DNA of 64,000 nucleotides from NCBI GenBank assembly GCA_031425195.1, contig JANPIX010000024.1, positions 62,001 through 126,000 of the forward strand, written 5' to 3'. Within the stretch, counting starts at the first letter, position 1. Each line of letters begins with the position of its first letter. This stretch comes from JANPIX01 sp031425195 (GTDB lineage Bacteria; Pseudomonadota; Alphaproteobacteria; Rhodobacterales; Rhodobacteraceae). The notes beneath the pieces are model-generated. The model was not told the origin of the DNA. It did not search any database and worked only from the letters and a program-made list of their open reading frames with translations. The translations under genes were made by a program, and so were the position numbers. This document shows positions 17,886 through 27,128 of this stretch, in pieces.

Positions 17886-18515
17886 TTAGTGGGTGAACGC
17901 AGCAGCCCCGCCCCAAAGTTCTTTGACCCGTTCATCACGCCCACAGGCACTGCGATAGAATTTGTATGCGTTCGACTGTTTTTTCGGGCCTGCACGGGTG
18001 ATCACAAAGTTCGTGCCCTTGTAGTAGTCCTGGTGATAATCTTCCGCCGCATAAAACGGCCCGGCGTCGCGCACGGGGGTGACAACCTTCTGTCCAAGCT
18101 CTGCCTCTGCCTGCGCCACGGCAGTCTTTGCAATAGATTTCTGTTCAGGTGTCAGTGCAAAAACCGCTGTTCGGTAGCTGTCGCCCCGATCGCAGAATTG
18201 GCCACCTGCATCCGTCACATCCACCGAGCGCAAGAATTTGTGGATGATCTCGTCATACGTGACTTTCGCGTTGTCAAAGGTGATTTCCACCGCCTCGTAA
18301 TGCCCGGTCCCACCGGCCCCCACCTGTTTGTAGGTCGGGTTTTCCGTCGTGCCGCCCGTGTATCCTGAAACAACTGACGTCACGCCGGGCACGCCCTCAA
18401 AATCGGATTCGACGCACCAGAAACATCCGCCTGCAACGATGGCCTTTTCTGATGCCGCCTGCGCCTGCGAGGCAAAAACTGTGGCGAGAGTGATGATGAT
18501 AAGATTGCGAAACAT
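17886..18515 (-). CDS. msrA: Exported peptide-methionine (S)-S-oxide reductase MsrA
   Basis: Repairs S-sulfoxides of methionine. The 209-residue protein begins with a cleavable signal peptide (MFRNLIIITLATVFASQAQA, about 1-20), then the catalytic motif GGCFWCVE with Cys31, and GHYEAVEITFD. It is therefore predicted periplasmic. Resolving Cys are likely later in the chain, e.g. in SACGRDER near the end. No MsrB partner is next to it. ATG 18515 was chosen since only this start yields a clean signal peptide. 66 bases separate it from mutS. Confidence 0.93.
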   Translation of the reverse strand: MFRNLIIITLATVFASQAQAASEKAIVAGGCFWCVESDFEGVPGVTSVVSGYTGGTTENPTYKQVGAGGTGHYEAVEITFDNAKVTYDEIIHKFLRSVDVTDAGGQFCDRGDSYRTAVFALTPEQKSIAKTAVAQAEAELGQKVVTPVRDAGPFYAAEDYHQDYYKGTNFVITRAGPKKQSNAYKFYRSACGRDERVKELWGGAAAFTH

Positions 18516-18659
18516 GGCGTCCTCCGGTGATGCTGTGCCGATCTGCCGGAAACAGTGCTGATCGCGCAATTCACCCTGGCGTGAGGTCACGCGACAGTGA
18601 CCCCCAGCGCATGTTCATGTCAGTTCACGGGCCGTTCGCACCGGACATTGAAACAGAAA

Positions 18660-18683
18660 CGGCCCCGCAAGACTGCGGGGCCG
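18660..18683 (-). terminator. Rho-independent terminator of the sugar ABC operon
   Basis: A perfect 10-bp stem (CGGCCCCGCA at 18660-18669, TGCGGGGCCG at 18674-18683) with an AGAC loop is followed on the minus strand by GTTTCTGTTT. It lies 22 bases beyond the stop of the binding-protein gene and should end the transcript of the operon at 18705-23288. Confidence 0.85.
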
Positions 18684-18704
18684 CCCATTCAGATCAGATC
18701 AGGA

Positions 18705-19652
18705 TCAGTCGTAAAGAACGGCTGCGATTTCGGGGCTGTCCATGTTGGTCTTGTCGTACCAGTAGAATCCGGTGTCGATCAGGGCCGGGACGGCTTCGCC
18801 ACGGGTCGCCATGACGGCTGCCTTGACGGTTTCATAACCGATGCCAACAGGGTTCTGCGTGATCGCGCCGGCCATCGTGCCGTCCATGATCGCGGCCTTC
18901 TGTGCAGCGCCGGAATCGTAGCCGATGACGACAACGCCCGTCGTGCCGGTTTCCTTGATCGCGTTCACGACGCCGATGGCCGAACCTTCGTTTGCGCCGA
19001 AAAAGCCCTTCAGGTCGGGATGGGCTGTAAGGATGGCCTTGGCGATTTCGGTCGACTGCAACTGATCGCCAGCGCCGTACTGGATATCGACGATTTCGAT
19101 GTCCGGAAACTTCGCAGCCATTTCGTTCACAAAGCCGTCGCGGCGGTCAATCCCGGTGCGCGACGTCTGGTCGTGAACAACAAGCGCCACTTTGCCTGCG
19201 CCACCGATCAGTTCGGCCATCTTGTCGGCGGCCAGCGCTGCGGCTGCCACGTTGTTGGTTGTGGCGGTCGACATCGGAATGTCGCTGTCCACACCGCTGT
19301 CGAAGGCGATAACCGGAATACCGGCATCCTTGGCCTGCTGCAAAAGCGGGATCGCCGCCTGGCTGTCCAGCGCGGCAAAGCCGATCGCCGCAGGGTTCTT
19401 GGCCAGCGCTGCCGAAAGCATATCCATCTGCTTGTCGACCTGTGCTTCTGTATCTGGCCCTTCGAAGGTGACTTCGACGCCAAATTCTGCGGCAGCATTA
19501 TCTGCGCCGAGTTTTACGGCCTGCCAGAACTGGTGCTGGAATCCCTTGGAAATCAGCGGAATGTAAAGCTTGTCCTGCGCGCTGGCGATTCCACTGCTGG
19601 CAAGGATTGCCGTCGCACTGATCGCGCCAAGCAGGGTGCGTCTGGTAAACAT
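18705..19652 (-). CDS. ABC transporter substrate-binding protein, sugar (RbsB-like) type
   Basis: Periplasmic binding protein of the Peripla_BP_4 class that feeds the adjacent permease. The 315-residue chain starts with a twin-arginine-like signal sequence (MFTRRTLLGAISATAILASSGIASAQ) and has the usual two-lobed pattern of the RbsB family, such as AIGFAALDSQAAIPLLQQAKDAG and GYDSGAAQKAAIMDG. ATG 19652 follows GGGAGA. Ligand is unknown; a monosaccharide, polyol or sugar acid fits the neighbours. It is last in its operon, after a 77-base gap. Confidence 0.9.
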   Translation of the reverse strand: MFTRRTLLGAISATAILASSGIASAQDKLYIPLISKGFQHQFWQAVKLGADNAAAEFGVEVTFEGPDTEAQVDKQMDMLSAALAKNPAAIGFAALDSQAAIPLLQQAKDAGIPVIAFDSGVDSDIPMSTATTNNVAAAALAADKMAELIGGAGKVALVVHDQTSRTGIDRRDGFVNEMAAKFPDIEIVDIQYGAGDQLQSTEIAKAILTAHPDLKGFFGANEGSAIGVVNAIKETGTTGVVVIGYDSGAAQKAAIMDGTMAGAITQNPVGIGYETVKAAVMATRGEAVPALIDTGFYWYDKTNMDSPEIAAVLYD

Positions 19653-19729
19653 CTGGTATTCTCCCTTGAAGTTGTTCGTTTTGGTTCGCGTGTGATCGGA
19701 ACGTTGGCCGTTCTCTGGTTGATTTCGGT

Positions 19730-20734
19730 TCAGCCTGCTTTGCGGCGGCGAAGCATGTCGGCATAGACGGCCGCGATAATGATCATCCCGGTGACCACGG
19801 TCTGCCATTCCTGCGCCACGGACATGATCCGCAGGCCGTTCAGCAGGACTGACATGATCAGTGCGCCAATGATGGTTCCCAACACAGACCCGCGCCCCCC
19901 GGCAAGCGATGTGCCCCCGATCACCACGGCGGCAATCGCATCAAGCTCATAGCCAAGCCCCAGCGCGGGCTGGGCAGAGTTCAAACGTGCCGCGATCAAA
20001 AGCCCGGCAATCCCGCAGATGCCACCCGCCAGCGCGTAAATGGCTATCTTCCAGAAATCGGTGTTCACCCCGGAAAGGCGAACCGCTTCTTCGTTGGAGC
20101 CCAGAGCAAAGCAGTACCTGCCCAGCACCGTACGCCCCAGAACCCAGGAAATCACCACTGCCAGAATAAACAGGATCAAAACCGAATTCGGCAGCGGAAC
20201 TGACGGAATGATCGCCCCCACCAACGACCCCTGCGAGATGGCGGTAAAGCCGGGTGTGTCGTTGAAATAGATCGGTTTTGTCCCCGAAATGACCAGCGAC
20301 AGGCCCTTCAGGATCAACATCATGCCCAACGTCGCGATAAAGGGCGGAATTTTCATCTTGGCAATCAACGTGCCCGAAACACAGCCGCAAGCCGCCCCCG
20401 CAACAATGGCGGCGGCCACGCCCACGATAAGAGGCAGGCCAAGGAAGGTCAGGACGACACCGGCAATCACGGCACAAAACGTCATCAAGGTGCCGACCGA
20501 CAGGTCGATGCCGCCAGTAATAATGACCAACGTGGCGGCGATTGCCAGAACACCGTTCACTGATGTGGCTTGCAGGATGGCAAGGATGTTGGCTGTCTGC
20601 AAAAAGTTGTCTGACGCAATGGAAAAGAACACCAGAAGCGCGATCAGACTGGCAAAGGCGAGTATCTTTTGCTGAGCGCCCGAGGCTTTCAGCCAGCCTG
20701 AAAATCCCTGCGAGGCAACGGGGGTCGCGGTCAT
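19730..20734 (-). CDS. Sugar ABC transporter permease (RbsC family)
   Basis: Inner-membrane channel of the sugar importer. The 334-residue protein has about 8-10 hydrophobic helices and the family motif GGIDLSVG near residues 74-81, with VIGGTSLAGGRGSVLGT as the cytoplasmic loop contacting the ATPase. Its start overlaps the ATPase gene by 4 bases, implying coupled translation. Paired with the single two-domain ATPase and one permease gene, it forms a homodimeric channel. Confidence 0.92.
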   Translation of the reverse strand: MTATPVASQGFSGWLKASGAQQKILAFASLIALLVFFSIASDNFLQTANILAILQATSVNGVLAIAATLVIITGGIDLSVGTLMTFCAVIAGVVLTFLGLPLIVGVAAAIVAGAACGCVSGTLIAKMKIPPFIATLGMMLILKGLSLVISGTKPIYFNDTPGFTAISQGSLVGAIIPSVPLPNSVLILFILAVVISWVLGRTVLGRYCFALGSNEEAVRLSGVNTDFWKIAIYALAGGICGIAGLLIAARLNSAQPALGLGYELDAIAAVVIGGTSLAGGRGSVLGTIIGALIMSVLLNGLRIMSVAQEWQTVVTGMIIIAAVYADMLRRRKAG

Positions 20735-22251
20735 GTCATGGCTCCTTCCGTGATGTCGTGGCGCTGTGTTGCAAGGCGCATGATGTCTTCTTGTGTGGTC
20801 TGGGCCCCACCTGGCAGGATACCTGTCAGCCGCCCTTCGCTCATGACGGCGATGCGGTGTGCCAGTCGCAGAACCTCGGGCAATTCGGAACTGATGACGA
20901 TCACTGCCTTCCCCTCGGCTGCAAGCGATTGCAACAGCCGATAGATTTCGGCCTTCGCCCCCACATCAATCCCGCGTGTGGGTTCGTCAAAGATCAGCAC
21001 GTCACAGTTTCGCAGCAGCCATTTGGCCACGACCACCTTTTGCTGGTTCCCACCAGACAAAAGCCGAACCTCCTGCCGGTCTGAAGGGGTGCGTATCGCA
21101 AGCGTTTCAATGTATCCGCGTGCAATCTTGCCCAGCGCGGCATCGTCAACAACACCCATCCGGTTGCCATAACGCGACAGGCTGGCAAGCCCGATGTTCG
21201 CCCGCACATCAAGCCCGAGTGCCAGACCAAAATGCTTGCGATCCTCGGACAAATAACAGATGCCCGCCGCCACCGCGTCTTGGGGGCTTTTGATGTTGCA
21301 CGATTTGCCGTGAACAATCACTTCGCCCGCATCACGCGGGTCGGCCCCAAAGATAACGCGCGCCACCTCGGTCCGGCCTGCGCCCATCAGGCCAGCAAAT
21401 CCCAGAATCTCGCCCTGTTTAACCGAAAAGCTGACGTCCCGGACTGTACGGCCCCGCCGCAACCCACGCACTTCCAGTGCCACGGGGGCGGCTGACAGAT
21501 CGGGAATTTCGACGTGAACATTGTCCAGTTCCCGGCCGACCATCATGGAGATGATAGTGGAAATAGGCGTGTCGGCGGCCTGCACGGTTCCCACATAGGC
21601 CCCGTCCCGCATCACCGTCACGCGGTCGGAAATGCGACGGATTTCGTCCATCTTGTGACTGATGTAGACGACGCCAACCCCTTCCGACTTCAGCCGCCGA
21701 ATGATGGCAAAAAGCTCGTTCGTTTCAGTGTCGTTCAGTGCGGCTGTCGGCTCGTCCATGATCAGGATGCGCGATTTGTGCGACAGCGCCTTGGCGATCT
21801 CGACCATCTGCTGGCGCGCCACCGAAAGGGTGCGAACCTCGACACGCGGGTCGATCCTCACCTTCATGGCGTCAAAGATTTCTTCGGCCTGCCGGTTCAA
21901 TGCGGCATCGTCCAGCCGGCCAAAACTCTTTCGCGGCTCCCGCCCTATAAAGATGTTCTGCGCGACCGTCAGATCGTTCATCAGCGCAAGCTCCTGATGA
22001 ATGATCCCGATGCCAAGCGCCTGTGCGGCCCGCGGCCCGGCCACCTGGACGGCCCGGCCATCCAGCAGAATTTCGCCAGAGTCGGGCTGATAGATGCCCG
22101 ACATGATCTTCATCAGCGTCGATTTCCCAGCGCCGTTTTCGCCCATCAGGGCATGAACCTCGCCCGCCTGCACATCGAACTGCACCGATTTAAGCGCATG
22201 AACACCCGGAAAACGTTTGTCGATTGCGGTCATTCGGACAAGTTCGGTCAT
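20731..22251 (-). CDS. Sugar ABC transporter ATPase with two nucleotide-binding domains (RbsA family)
   Basis: Energises sugar import. The 506-residue protein has a full N-terminal domain (Walker A GENGAGKST, about 37-45; signature LSVARQQMVEIAKAL; ILIMDEPTAAL) and a second domain with a degenerate P-loop (GLMGAGRTEVAR) and intact LSGGNQQKV signature and LIFDEPTRGID. This asymmetry is the norm for RbsA/MglA/XylG ATPases. It overlaps the dehydrogenase gene upstream by 4 bases and the permease downstream by 4 bases. Confidence 0.94.
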   Translation of the reverse strand: MTELVRMTAIDKRFPGVHALKSVQFDVQAGEVHALMGENGAGKSTLMKIMSGIYQPDSGEILLDGRAVQVAGPRAAQALGIGIIHQELALMNDLTVAQNIFIGREPRKSFGRLDDAALNRQAEEIFDAMKVRIDPRVEVRTLSVARQQMVEIAKALSHKSRILIMDEPTAALNDTETNELFAIIRRLKSEGVGVVYISHKMDEIRRISDRVTVMRDGAYVGTVQAADTPISTIISMMVGRELDNVHVEIPDLSAAPVALEVRGLRRGRTVRDVSFSVKQGEILGFAGLMGAGRTEVARVIFGADPRDAGEVIVHGKSCNIKSPQDAVAAGICYLSEDRKHFGLALGLDVRANIGLASLSRYGNRMGVVDDAALGKIARGYIETLAIRTPSDRQEVRLLSGGNQQKVVVAKWLLRNCDVLIFDEPTRGIDVGAKAEIYRLLQSLAAEGKAVIVISSELPEVLRLAHRIAVMSEGRLTGILPGGAQTTQEDIMRLATQRHDITEGAMT

Positions 22252-23288
22252 GCCTGCGCCCCGACGATTGCAAAATCGACAATCACCTTCGTCAGGTTTT
22301 CGCGATCATTCGCCAGATCTGGAAAGCGCGACGCAAGGTCGGTCAGACCGATGACCGCCGACACGATCTTGTCGCCGACGATGTGGCCCGCCCGGATCGC
22401 ATCCATCACGGTTTGAAAGTCCTGCTCGGTGGCGTTCCTGCTGCCCACAAGCCGCATTTCACGTTTGTGAAACTCCGCGTCGTTGAACCGGATGTCGTCT
22501 TTGACGACGCTGACCAGAACATAGGTGCCGCCATGGGCCACGTTGGCAAAACCCGCTTGCATGGCACCGGCGTTTCCGGTGGCATCGAAGACCACATCGA
22601 AACCATCTGCCAGCTTGCCCGTCAGCAAGGGTGTGGTGATCCCGTGCAGATCGTCAAAATCGAAATTGCGCTTGGCCGCCTGAAGCCGGGCGGCACTGGC
22701 ATCCTGCAGATGCACCTCGGCACCCGCCAGCCGCGCGAACAGCGCGGTGCCCAGGCCAATTGGCCCCGCGCCCGTAACCAGCACGCGGTCGCCCGCCGTC
22801 AGGTCCGACCGCCGCACGGCATGTGCACCGATGGCCAGAAATTCGACCATCGCCGCCTCGTGGAGCGTAAGGCCATCCGCCTTGTAAAGATTGCCCTCGG
22901 GCACGGCGATCCGGGCACACATGCCGCCATCGCGGTGCACCCCCAGAACTGAAATCGAGGTGCAGCAATTCGGTTTCCCGCGTGTACAGGCCCGGCAGGT
23001 GCCACAGGACAGATAGGGGTTTATGACAACCCGCTGGCCCTGTGCCCACCCAGACTGGCTTTGCGCAACGGTGCCGCCAAGTTCGTGGCCAATCACGCGG
23101 GGATATTCGAGGTAGGGATGCTTGCCTGCAAAAATGTGGTAATCTGTCCCACACAGCCCAACGGCACCAATGTCCACCAATACCCAACCGGTTGGGGCGT
23201 CGACAGGCATGGGACGGTCGACGAGCATGAACCGGCCCGGTTCGATGCACGTACCGCTCAACATGCTGGGACCGCCATTCGGCAGCAT
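22248..23288 (-). CDS. Zinc-dependent alcohol/sugar-acid dehydrogenase (RspB / L-gulonate 5-dehydrogenase-like)
   Basis: Medium-chain dehydrogenase, 346 residues. Catalytic zinc ligands Cys46, His68 and Glu69 (GHE) are present and the structural zinc set Cys95, 98, 101, 109 is intact; VLVTGAGPIGLG is the NAD-binding loop. Stretches such as YPRVIGHE, SCGTCRACTRGKPN and SVLGVHRDGG resemble recalled E. coli RspB/LgoD, which oxidise L-gulonate or L-galactonate at C5. ATG 23288 sits 6 bases after a GGAGGAG site. First in the operon with the ABC genes; diverges from the regulator. Substrate is inference. Confidence 0.82.
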   Translation of the reverse strand: MLPNGGPSMLSGTCIEPGRFMLVDRPMPVDAPTGWVLVDIGAVGLCGTDYHIFAGKHPYLEYPRVIGHELGGTVAQSQSGWAQGQRVVINPYLSCGTCRACTRGKPNCCTSISVLGVHRDGGMCARIAVPEGNLYKADGLTLHEAAMVEFLAIGAHAVRRSDLTAGDRVLVTGAGPIGLGTALFARLAGAEVHLQDASAARLQAAKRNFDFDDLHGITTPLLTGKLADGFDVVFDATGNAGAMQAGFANVAHGGTYVLVSVVKDDIRFNDAEFHKREMRLVGSRNATEQDFQTVMDAIRAGHIVGDKIVSAVIGLTDLASRFPDLANDRENLTKVIVDFAIVGAQA

Positions 23289-23442
23289 CGGCAACTCCTC
23301 CCTGAAGGCACGCCCTTTGGGCTTTGCCTGAAACGTTCGTTTCTTGATCTTGCCTGCACCGTCGCAGATGAATCGGGCATTGCCAATTGTTTTTAATCTT
23401 TATATCCATTTGGACAGACAAAAATTGCCGAAGGGGTTGGGC

Positions 23443-24345
23443 GTGGCACGTACAGACACCCGGTTTCGTGTGGCGCACAATGCAATGCTCGATCTGTTGT
23501 CGGCGCTGGAACCGGGTGCTGCCTTGCCATCTGAAACCGCCCTTGCAGCCACGCTCAAAGTCAGCCGGACGGTCGTGCGAACCGCACTCAAATCTTTTGA
23601 CGACGCAGGGGTTATTCGCTGGAACGGCCGCGACAAGCATCTGACACGCGCGCCCATTCCCGCCGACCGTCTGGCACCGCGGGCCGACTACATCACCCGC
23701 GACGAACTGGAAGCCAGCTTTCTAGATTGGGTGCTACGCTTTGATGTGCCTGCCGAAACGCCATTGAACGTGGCCCAACTGGCCAAGCGTTTTGCTGTGG
23801 CCCCGCATGTCTTGCAAGAGTTTCTTGCCGGCCTCGGTACCTTTGGCCTCGTGGAACGCCGGCCGCGGGGTGGCTGGCTGTTGAAAGGCTTTACCGCCGA
23901 CTATGCAGTTGAACTGTCAGAATTTCGCACCCTGATCGAGGTGAACGCCGTCCGCAGTTTTGCCCGTCTGCCACCGGATGCCCCGATATGGGCCACGCTC
24001 GACAGTCTGGAGGCGCAGCACCTGTCGTTGCTCGAACGCATTGATACCGACTTCCACGATTTCTCGCGCCTTGACGGCCAGTTTCACACGACGCTGAATT
24101 CGGTGGTCCAGAATCGCTTTGTCGCGGACTTTCAAAAGGTCATCTCGCTGATCTTTCACTATCACTATCAATGGGACAAACGGATGGAGCGGTTTCGGAA
24201 CGAGGCCGCGATCGGCGAACATCTGGCCATCCTTCGCGCGCTGCGCAATCGCGATGCTTCTGCAGCCGAACAGGCTGCCTTGGCGCACCTGATGACATCA
24301 AAGGAAACGCTGCTGTCGTCGCTTCGCGGGAACAACCTTGTCTAG
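23443..24345 (+). CDS. GntR/FCD-type regulator with two predicted winged-helix segments
   Basis: Predicted repressor or activator of the divergent transport operon. Read from GTG 23443 (300 residues; AAGGGG 9 bases upstream) it has an N-terminal GntR-like wHTH (ALPSETALAATLKVSRTVVRTAL, about residues 26-48), a second helix-turn-helix-like stretch (LNVAQLAKRFAVAPHVLQEFL, about 107-127) with a wing RRPRGGWLL, and an FCD-like ligand domain with D, H residues for metal binding (HDFSRLDGQFH). An upstream ATG at 23368 is possible. It converges with the UxaB-like gene, with a 4-base overlap. Confidence 0.75.
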   Translation: MARTDTRFRVAHNAMLDLLSALEPGAALPSETALAATLKVSRTVVRTALKSFDDAGVIRWNGRDKHLTRAPIPADRLAPRADYITRDELEASFLDWVLRFDVPAETPLNVAQLAKRFAVAPHVLQEFLAGLGTFGLVERRPRGGWLLKGFTADYAVELSEFRTLIEVNAVRSFARLPPDAPIWATLDSLEAQHLSLLERIDTDFHDFSRLDGQFHTTLNSVVQNRFVADFQKVISLIFHYHYQWDKRMERFRNEAAIGEHLAILRALRNRDASAAEQAALAHLMTSKETLLSSLRGNNLV

Positions 24346-25448
24346 CCTGCGATCTTTCGAAGTGCAGGCTTTGGCCCCGTGTCACCATGTCGTGCAGCCC
24401 ATGCCATGAAGCCACCCATGCGGCGCTGCACCTTTTGCGCATGGTTGTCTGCAATGTCCGACAACTTATGATCCAGAAAGGGATTGGAAAACCGTTCCAT
24501 CGTGGTTTCAACGTAGGCTCGTGCCTCCGCCCCGAAGCCCGCTGCGGCAAATCCTGGCAAAACCTCGGCTTCATAAACGTCGATCAGCATGGACCTTAGC
24601 GCGGCGTCCGCCATCGCATCACGTACCAGTTGCGGGCCATGGCCCGACCGGTTCAACCAATCTGCCGCCAGCACGGTATGGCCCAGATTGAGGATATAAA
24701 GTTTCAACGTTTCCGTCAGCTCCAGATCATCAACAATGCGTATCGCAGGGTGCAGGCACGGCGGGCGCAGACCTGGCTGCGCTTCGATGGCCCAAAGGGC
24801 ATAAGGCTCGGCCACAGAACCTGCGGGTTCGATAGGGGCCGACACGATTCTGTCGACAAGCGAATTTGCCCAGATCACCCCGCCTTGCAGCCAATCGCCG
24901 AAGGCTGGCGTCCGGTTATGGGCCAAGGCCAAGACGCGGGCCTTCAACACCTCGCCGTTGCGGGCGACAAGTTCGGTTGGCATAATCTGCAGCGCCCTGG
25001 CACCGCCATCGGCCGTGAACCGTGCCTCAAGCAGACACAACAGTTTTGCCGGATACGACATCGCCGGGTCAAACACCCGACCGCCATCGGCGGGCAACGG
25101 CGCATATCCCTGATCCCCGGTGTTTGACAGGATGATCGACGCTTCTTCGACGGCGATGTGAACGACCTGGGCCCAATCTGATGTTGCGGACAAGGCGCGA
25201 CTGACAGATGTCACCCGGAATTCATCATCAACAACGGCCCCATCCAGCACACCCCGCACCCTGACAGGAAAGCCACCCGGCAGGGCAAGCGCCGCAAGCC
25301 GCTTCGCACGACCTGCATCACCCGTCGTCTGAACCACTGTGATCGGCCCGCAATCCTGCCCCTGTTCGCGGGCCTCAGACATAAAAAGATCGGCATGGGC
25401 CTGCAAAAAACGGCTGGTTCCAAACTGCAAGACGGGCGTTATCGACAT
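24342..25448 (-). CDS. Mannitol dehydrogenase-family oxidoreductase (UxaB / tagaturonate reductase-like), short form
   Basis: Predicted NAD(P)-dependent sugar-acid or polyol dehydrogenase. The 368-residue protein starts LQFGTSRFLQAHADLF, similar to the IQFGEGNFLRA opening of UxaB, and has the MDH-like NPFLDHKLSDIADNHAQKV at the end. UxaB, UxuB and MtlK enzymes are usually about 480 residues, so this is a short form. ATG 25448 follows GAGGAT. With the RspB-like dehydrogenase it could convert an aldonate to a ketoaldonate and reduce it (L-gulonate or L-galactonate route); inference. Confidence 0.75.
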   Translation of the reverse strand: MSITPVLQFGTSRFLQAHADLFMSEAREQGQDCGPITVVQTTGDAGRAKRLAALALPGGFPVRVRGVLDGAVVDDEFRVTSVSRALSATSDWAQVVHIAVEEASIILSNTGDQGYAPLPADGGRVFDPAMSYPAKLLCLLEARFTADGGARALQIMPTELVARNGEVLKARVLALAHNRTPAFGDWLQGGVIWANSLVDRIVSAPIEPAGSVAEPYALWAIEAQPGLRPPCLHPAIRIVDDLELTETLKLYILNLGHTVLAADWLNRSGHGPQLVRDAMADAALRSMLIDVYEAEVLPGFAAAGFGAEARAYVETTMERFSNPFLDHKLSDIADNHAQKVQRRMGGFMAWAARHGDTGPKPALRKIAG

Positions 25449-25833
25449 GGTTATCCTCAAATGTGTTTTTATTGATTAAGAACCCTCGGCTTTCGTGTCA
25501 ATGTCTGTTCATTCGCGCAAGAGGGAGAGAAAATCGCGAACCGCCTAAAAACCGCACGGCATGTCGGCCATTGCGCGATAAATAAGCACGCTGGCGGGAA
25601 TGGCCGCTGGTTTCAGGTTCCGCACAAAATTGCGATTGCTGCACCGCCGCATGAACCATCTGCTGCGTCTGTCGCGGCGCATTCCGCAAGCGACGAAATT
25701 GGTGTGCGGTGACGAGCGCAACTGGACATTCGTCGCCACCGCACGGGTTGCAACCGAGGTTGCCATCTGAATATGGGCCTTCCGGCTGAAATAGGAAGGG
25801 CACAGTCAGGTGGCCGTCGCAAAGGGGACGGAT
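25449..25833. other. 385-base intergenic region upstream of urtA
   Basis: No convincing gene, tRNA or strong hairpin is seen. It must hold promoters for the divergent genes (UxaB-like to the left, urtA to the right). A search by eye for a sigma-54 (GG-N10-GC) element and an NtrC site, expected for nitrogen control of urt genes, found none that fit. The urtA ribosome site is GGGGACGG just before ATG 25834. Confidence 0.6.
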
Positions 25834-27120
25834 ATGAAACTTACCAGACGCATGCTGCTGGCCAGCGGGGCCGCCGCGTTGACACTGCCGACAATGGCTT
25901 TCGCACAGGATGATACGATCAAGGTGGGCGTGCTTCACTCGCTGTCGGGCACGATGGCGATTTCGGAAACCACGCTCAAAGACACGATGCTGATGCTGAT
26001 CGAGGCGCAGAACGCCAAGGGCGGGTTGCTGGGCAAACAGATCGAGGCTGTCGTCGTTGATCCGGCATCCGATTGGCCGCTGTTCGCCGAAAAGGCGCGC
26101 GAATTGTTGACGGTGTCGAACGTGGATGTGATGTTCGGCTGCTGGACATCGGTGTCGCGCAAATCCGTCTTGCCAGTGATCGAGGAACTGAACGGTCTTC
26201 TGTTCTACCCAGTGCAGTATGAAGGCGAAGAATCGTCAAAGAACGTATTCTACACCGGGGCTGCGCCGAACCAGCAGGCCATTCCGGCAACAGACTACTA
26301 TCTGGAAGAACTGGGCGTACAGAAATTCGCGCTGCTTGGCACCGACTATGTCTATCCGCGCACCACGAACAACATTCTTGAGGCCTATCTGATTTCCAAA
26401 GGAATCGCGAAGGAAGATATCTTCGTGAACTACACCCCATTTGGCCACAGCGACTGGTCCAAGATCGTGGCCGACGTCGTGGCGCTGGGTGCTGACGGCA
26501 AGAAGGTCGGCGTGATTTCCACGATCAACGGCGATGCCAACATAGGGTTCTACAAGGAACTGGCCGCCGCTGGCGTGTCGGCAGACGACATCCCGGTTGT
26601 CGCGTTCTCGGTCGGCGAAGAAGAGCTTTCGGGCCTCGACACCTCTAACCTCGTCGGTCACCTCGCGGCATGGAACTACTTCATGTCGGCGGATACCCCG
26701 GAAAACAAGGCGTTCATCGAACAGTGGCACGCCTTCACCGGTGACGACAAGCGCGTCACCAACGACCCGATGGAAGCACATGTGATCGGCTTCAACATGT
26801 GGGTCATGGCTGTCGAAAAGGCGGGCACCACCGACGTCGATGCTGTGCGGACCGCGATGTATGGCCTCGAAGTGCCGAACATGACCGGCGGAATCGCCAA
26901 GATGCTGCCGAACCACCACCTGACCAAGCCGGTTCTGATCGGTGAAATCCGCGCAGACGGCCAGTTTGACATCATCAGTCAGACAGAACCGGTTCCGGGC
27001 GATGCCTGGACAGATTTCCTGCCGGAATCGGCGGTTCTGACGTCCGATTGGCCCGGTCTGGAGTGCGGCATGTACAACACGGAAACCAAGACCTGCGTGC
27101 AGATCAAGTCGAACTATTGA
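25834..27120 (+). CDS. urtA: Urea ABC transporter substrate-binding protein UrtA
   Basis: Periplasmic urea-binding component. The 428-residue protein has a Tat-type signal (MKLTRRMLLASGAAALTLPTMAFAQ) followed by IKVGVLHSLSGTMAISE, the UrtA/LivJ-like opening, and the family stretches GCWTSVSRKSVLPVIEE and LFYPVQYEGEESSKNVFYTGAAPNQQ. The start at 25834 was chosen so the RR motif is near the N-terminus. It leads urtABCDE; nitrogen limitation control is expected but not visible in the sequence. No urease genes are in the window. Confidence 0.93.
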   Translation: MKLTRRMLLASGAAALTLPTMAFAQDDTIKVGVLHSLSGTMAISETTLKDTMLMLIEAQNAKGGLLGKQIEAVVVDPASDWPLFAEKARELLTVSNVDVMFGCWTSVSRKSVLPVIEELNGLLFYPVQYEGEESSKNVFYTGAAPNQQAIPATDYYLEELGVQKFALLGTDYVYPRTTNNILEAYLISKGIAKEDIFVNYTPFGHSDWSKIVADVVALGADGKKVGVISTINGDANIGFYKELAAAGVSADDIPVVAFSVGEEELSGLDTSNLVGHLAAWNYFMSADTPENKAFIEQWHAFTGDDKRVTNDPMEAHVIGFNMWVMAVEKAGTTDVDAVRTAMYGLEVPNMTGGIAKMLPNHHLTKPVLIGEIRADGQFDIISQTEPVPGDAWTDFLPESAVLTSDWPGLECGMYNTETKTCVQIKSNY

Positions 27121-27128
27121 CCGAAAAA

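Noticed and set aside
25449..25833. Sigma-54 promoter or NtrC site before urtA
   Set aside because: All GG dinucleotides were checked for GC ten bases later in a plausible context; the closest cases were off by one.
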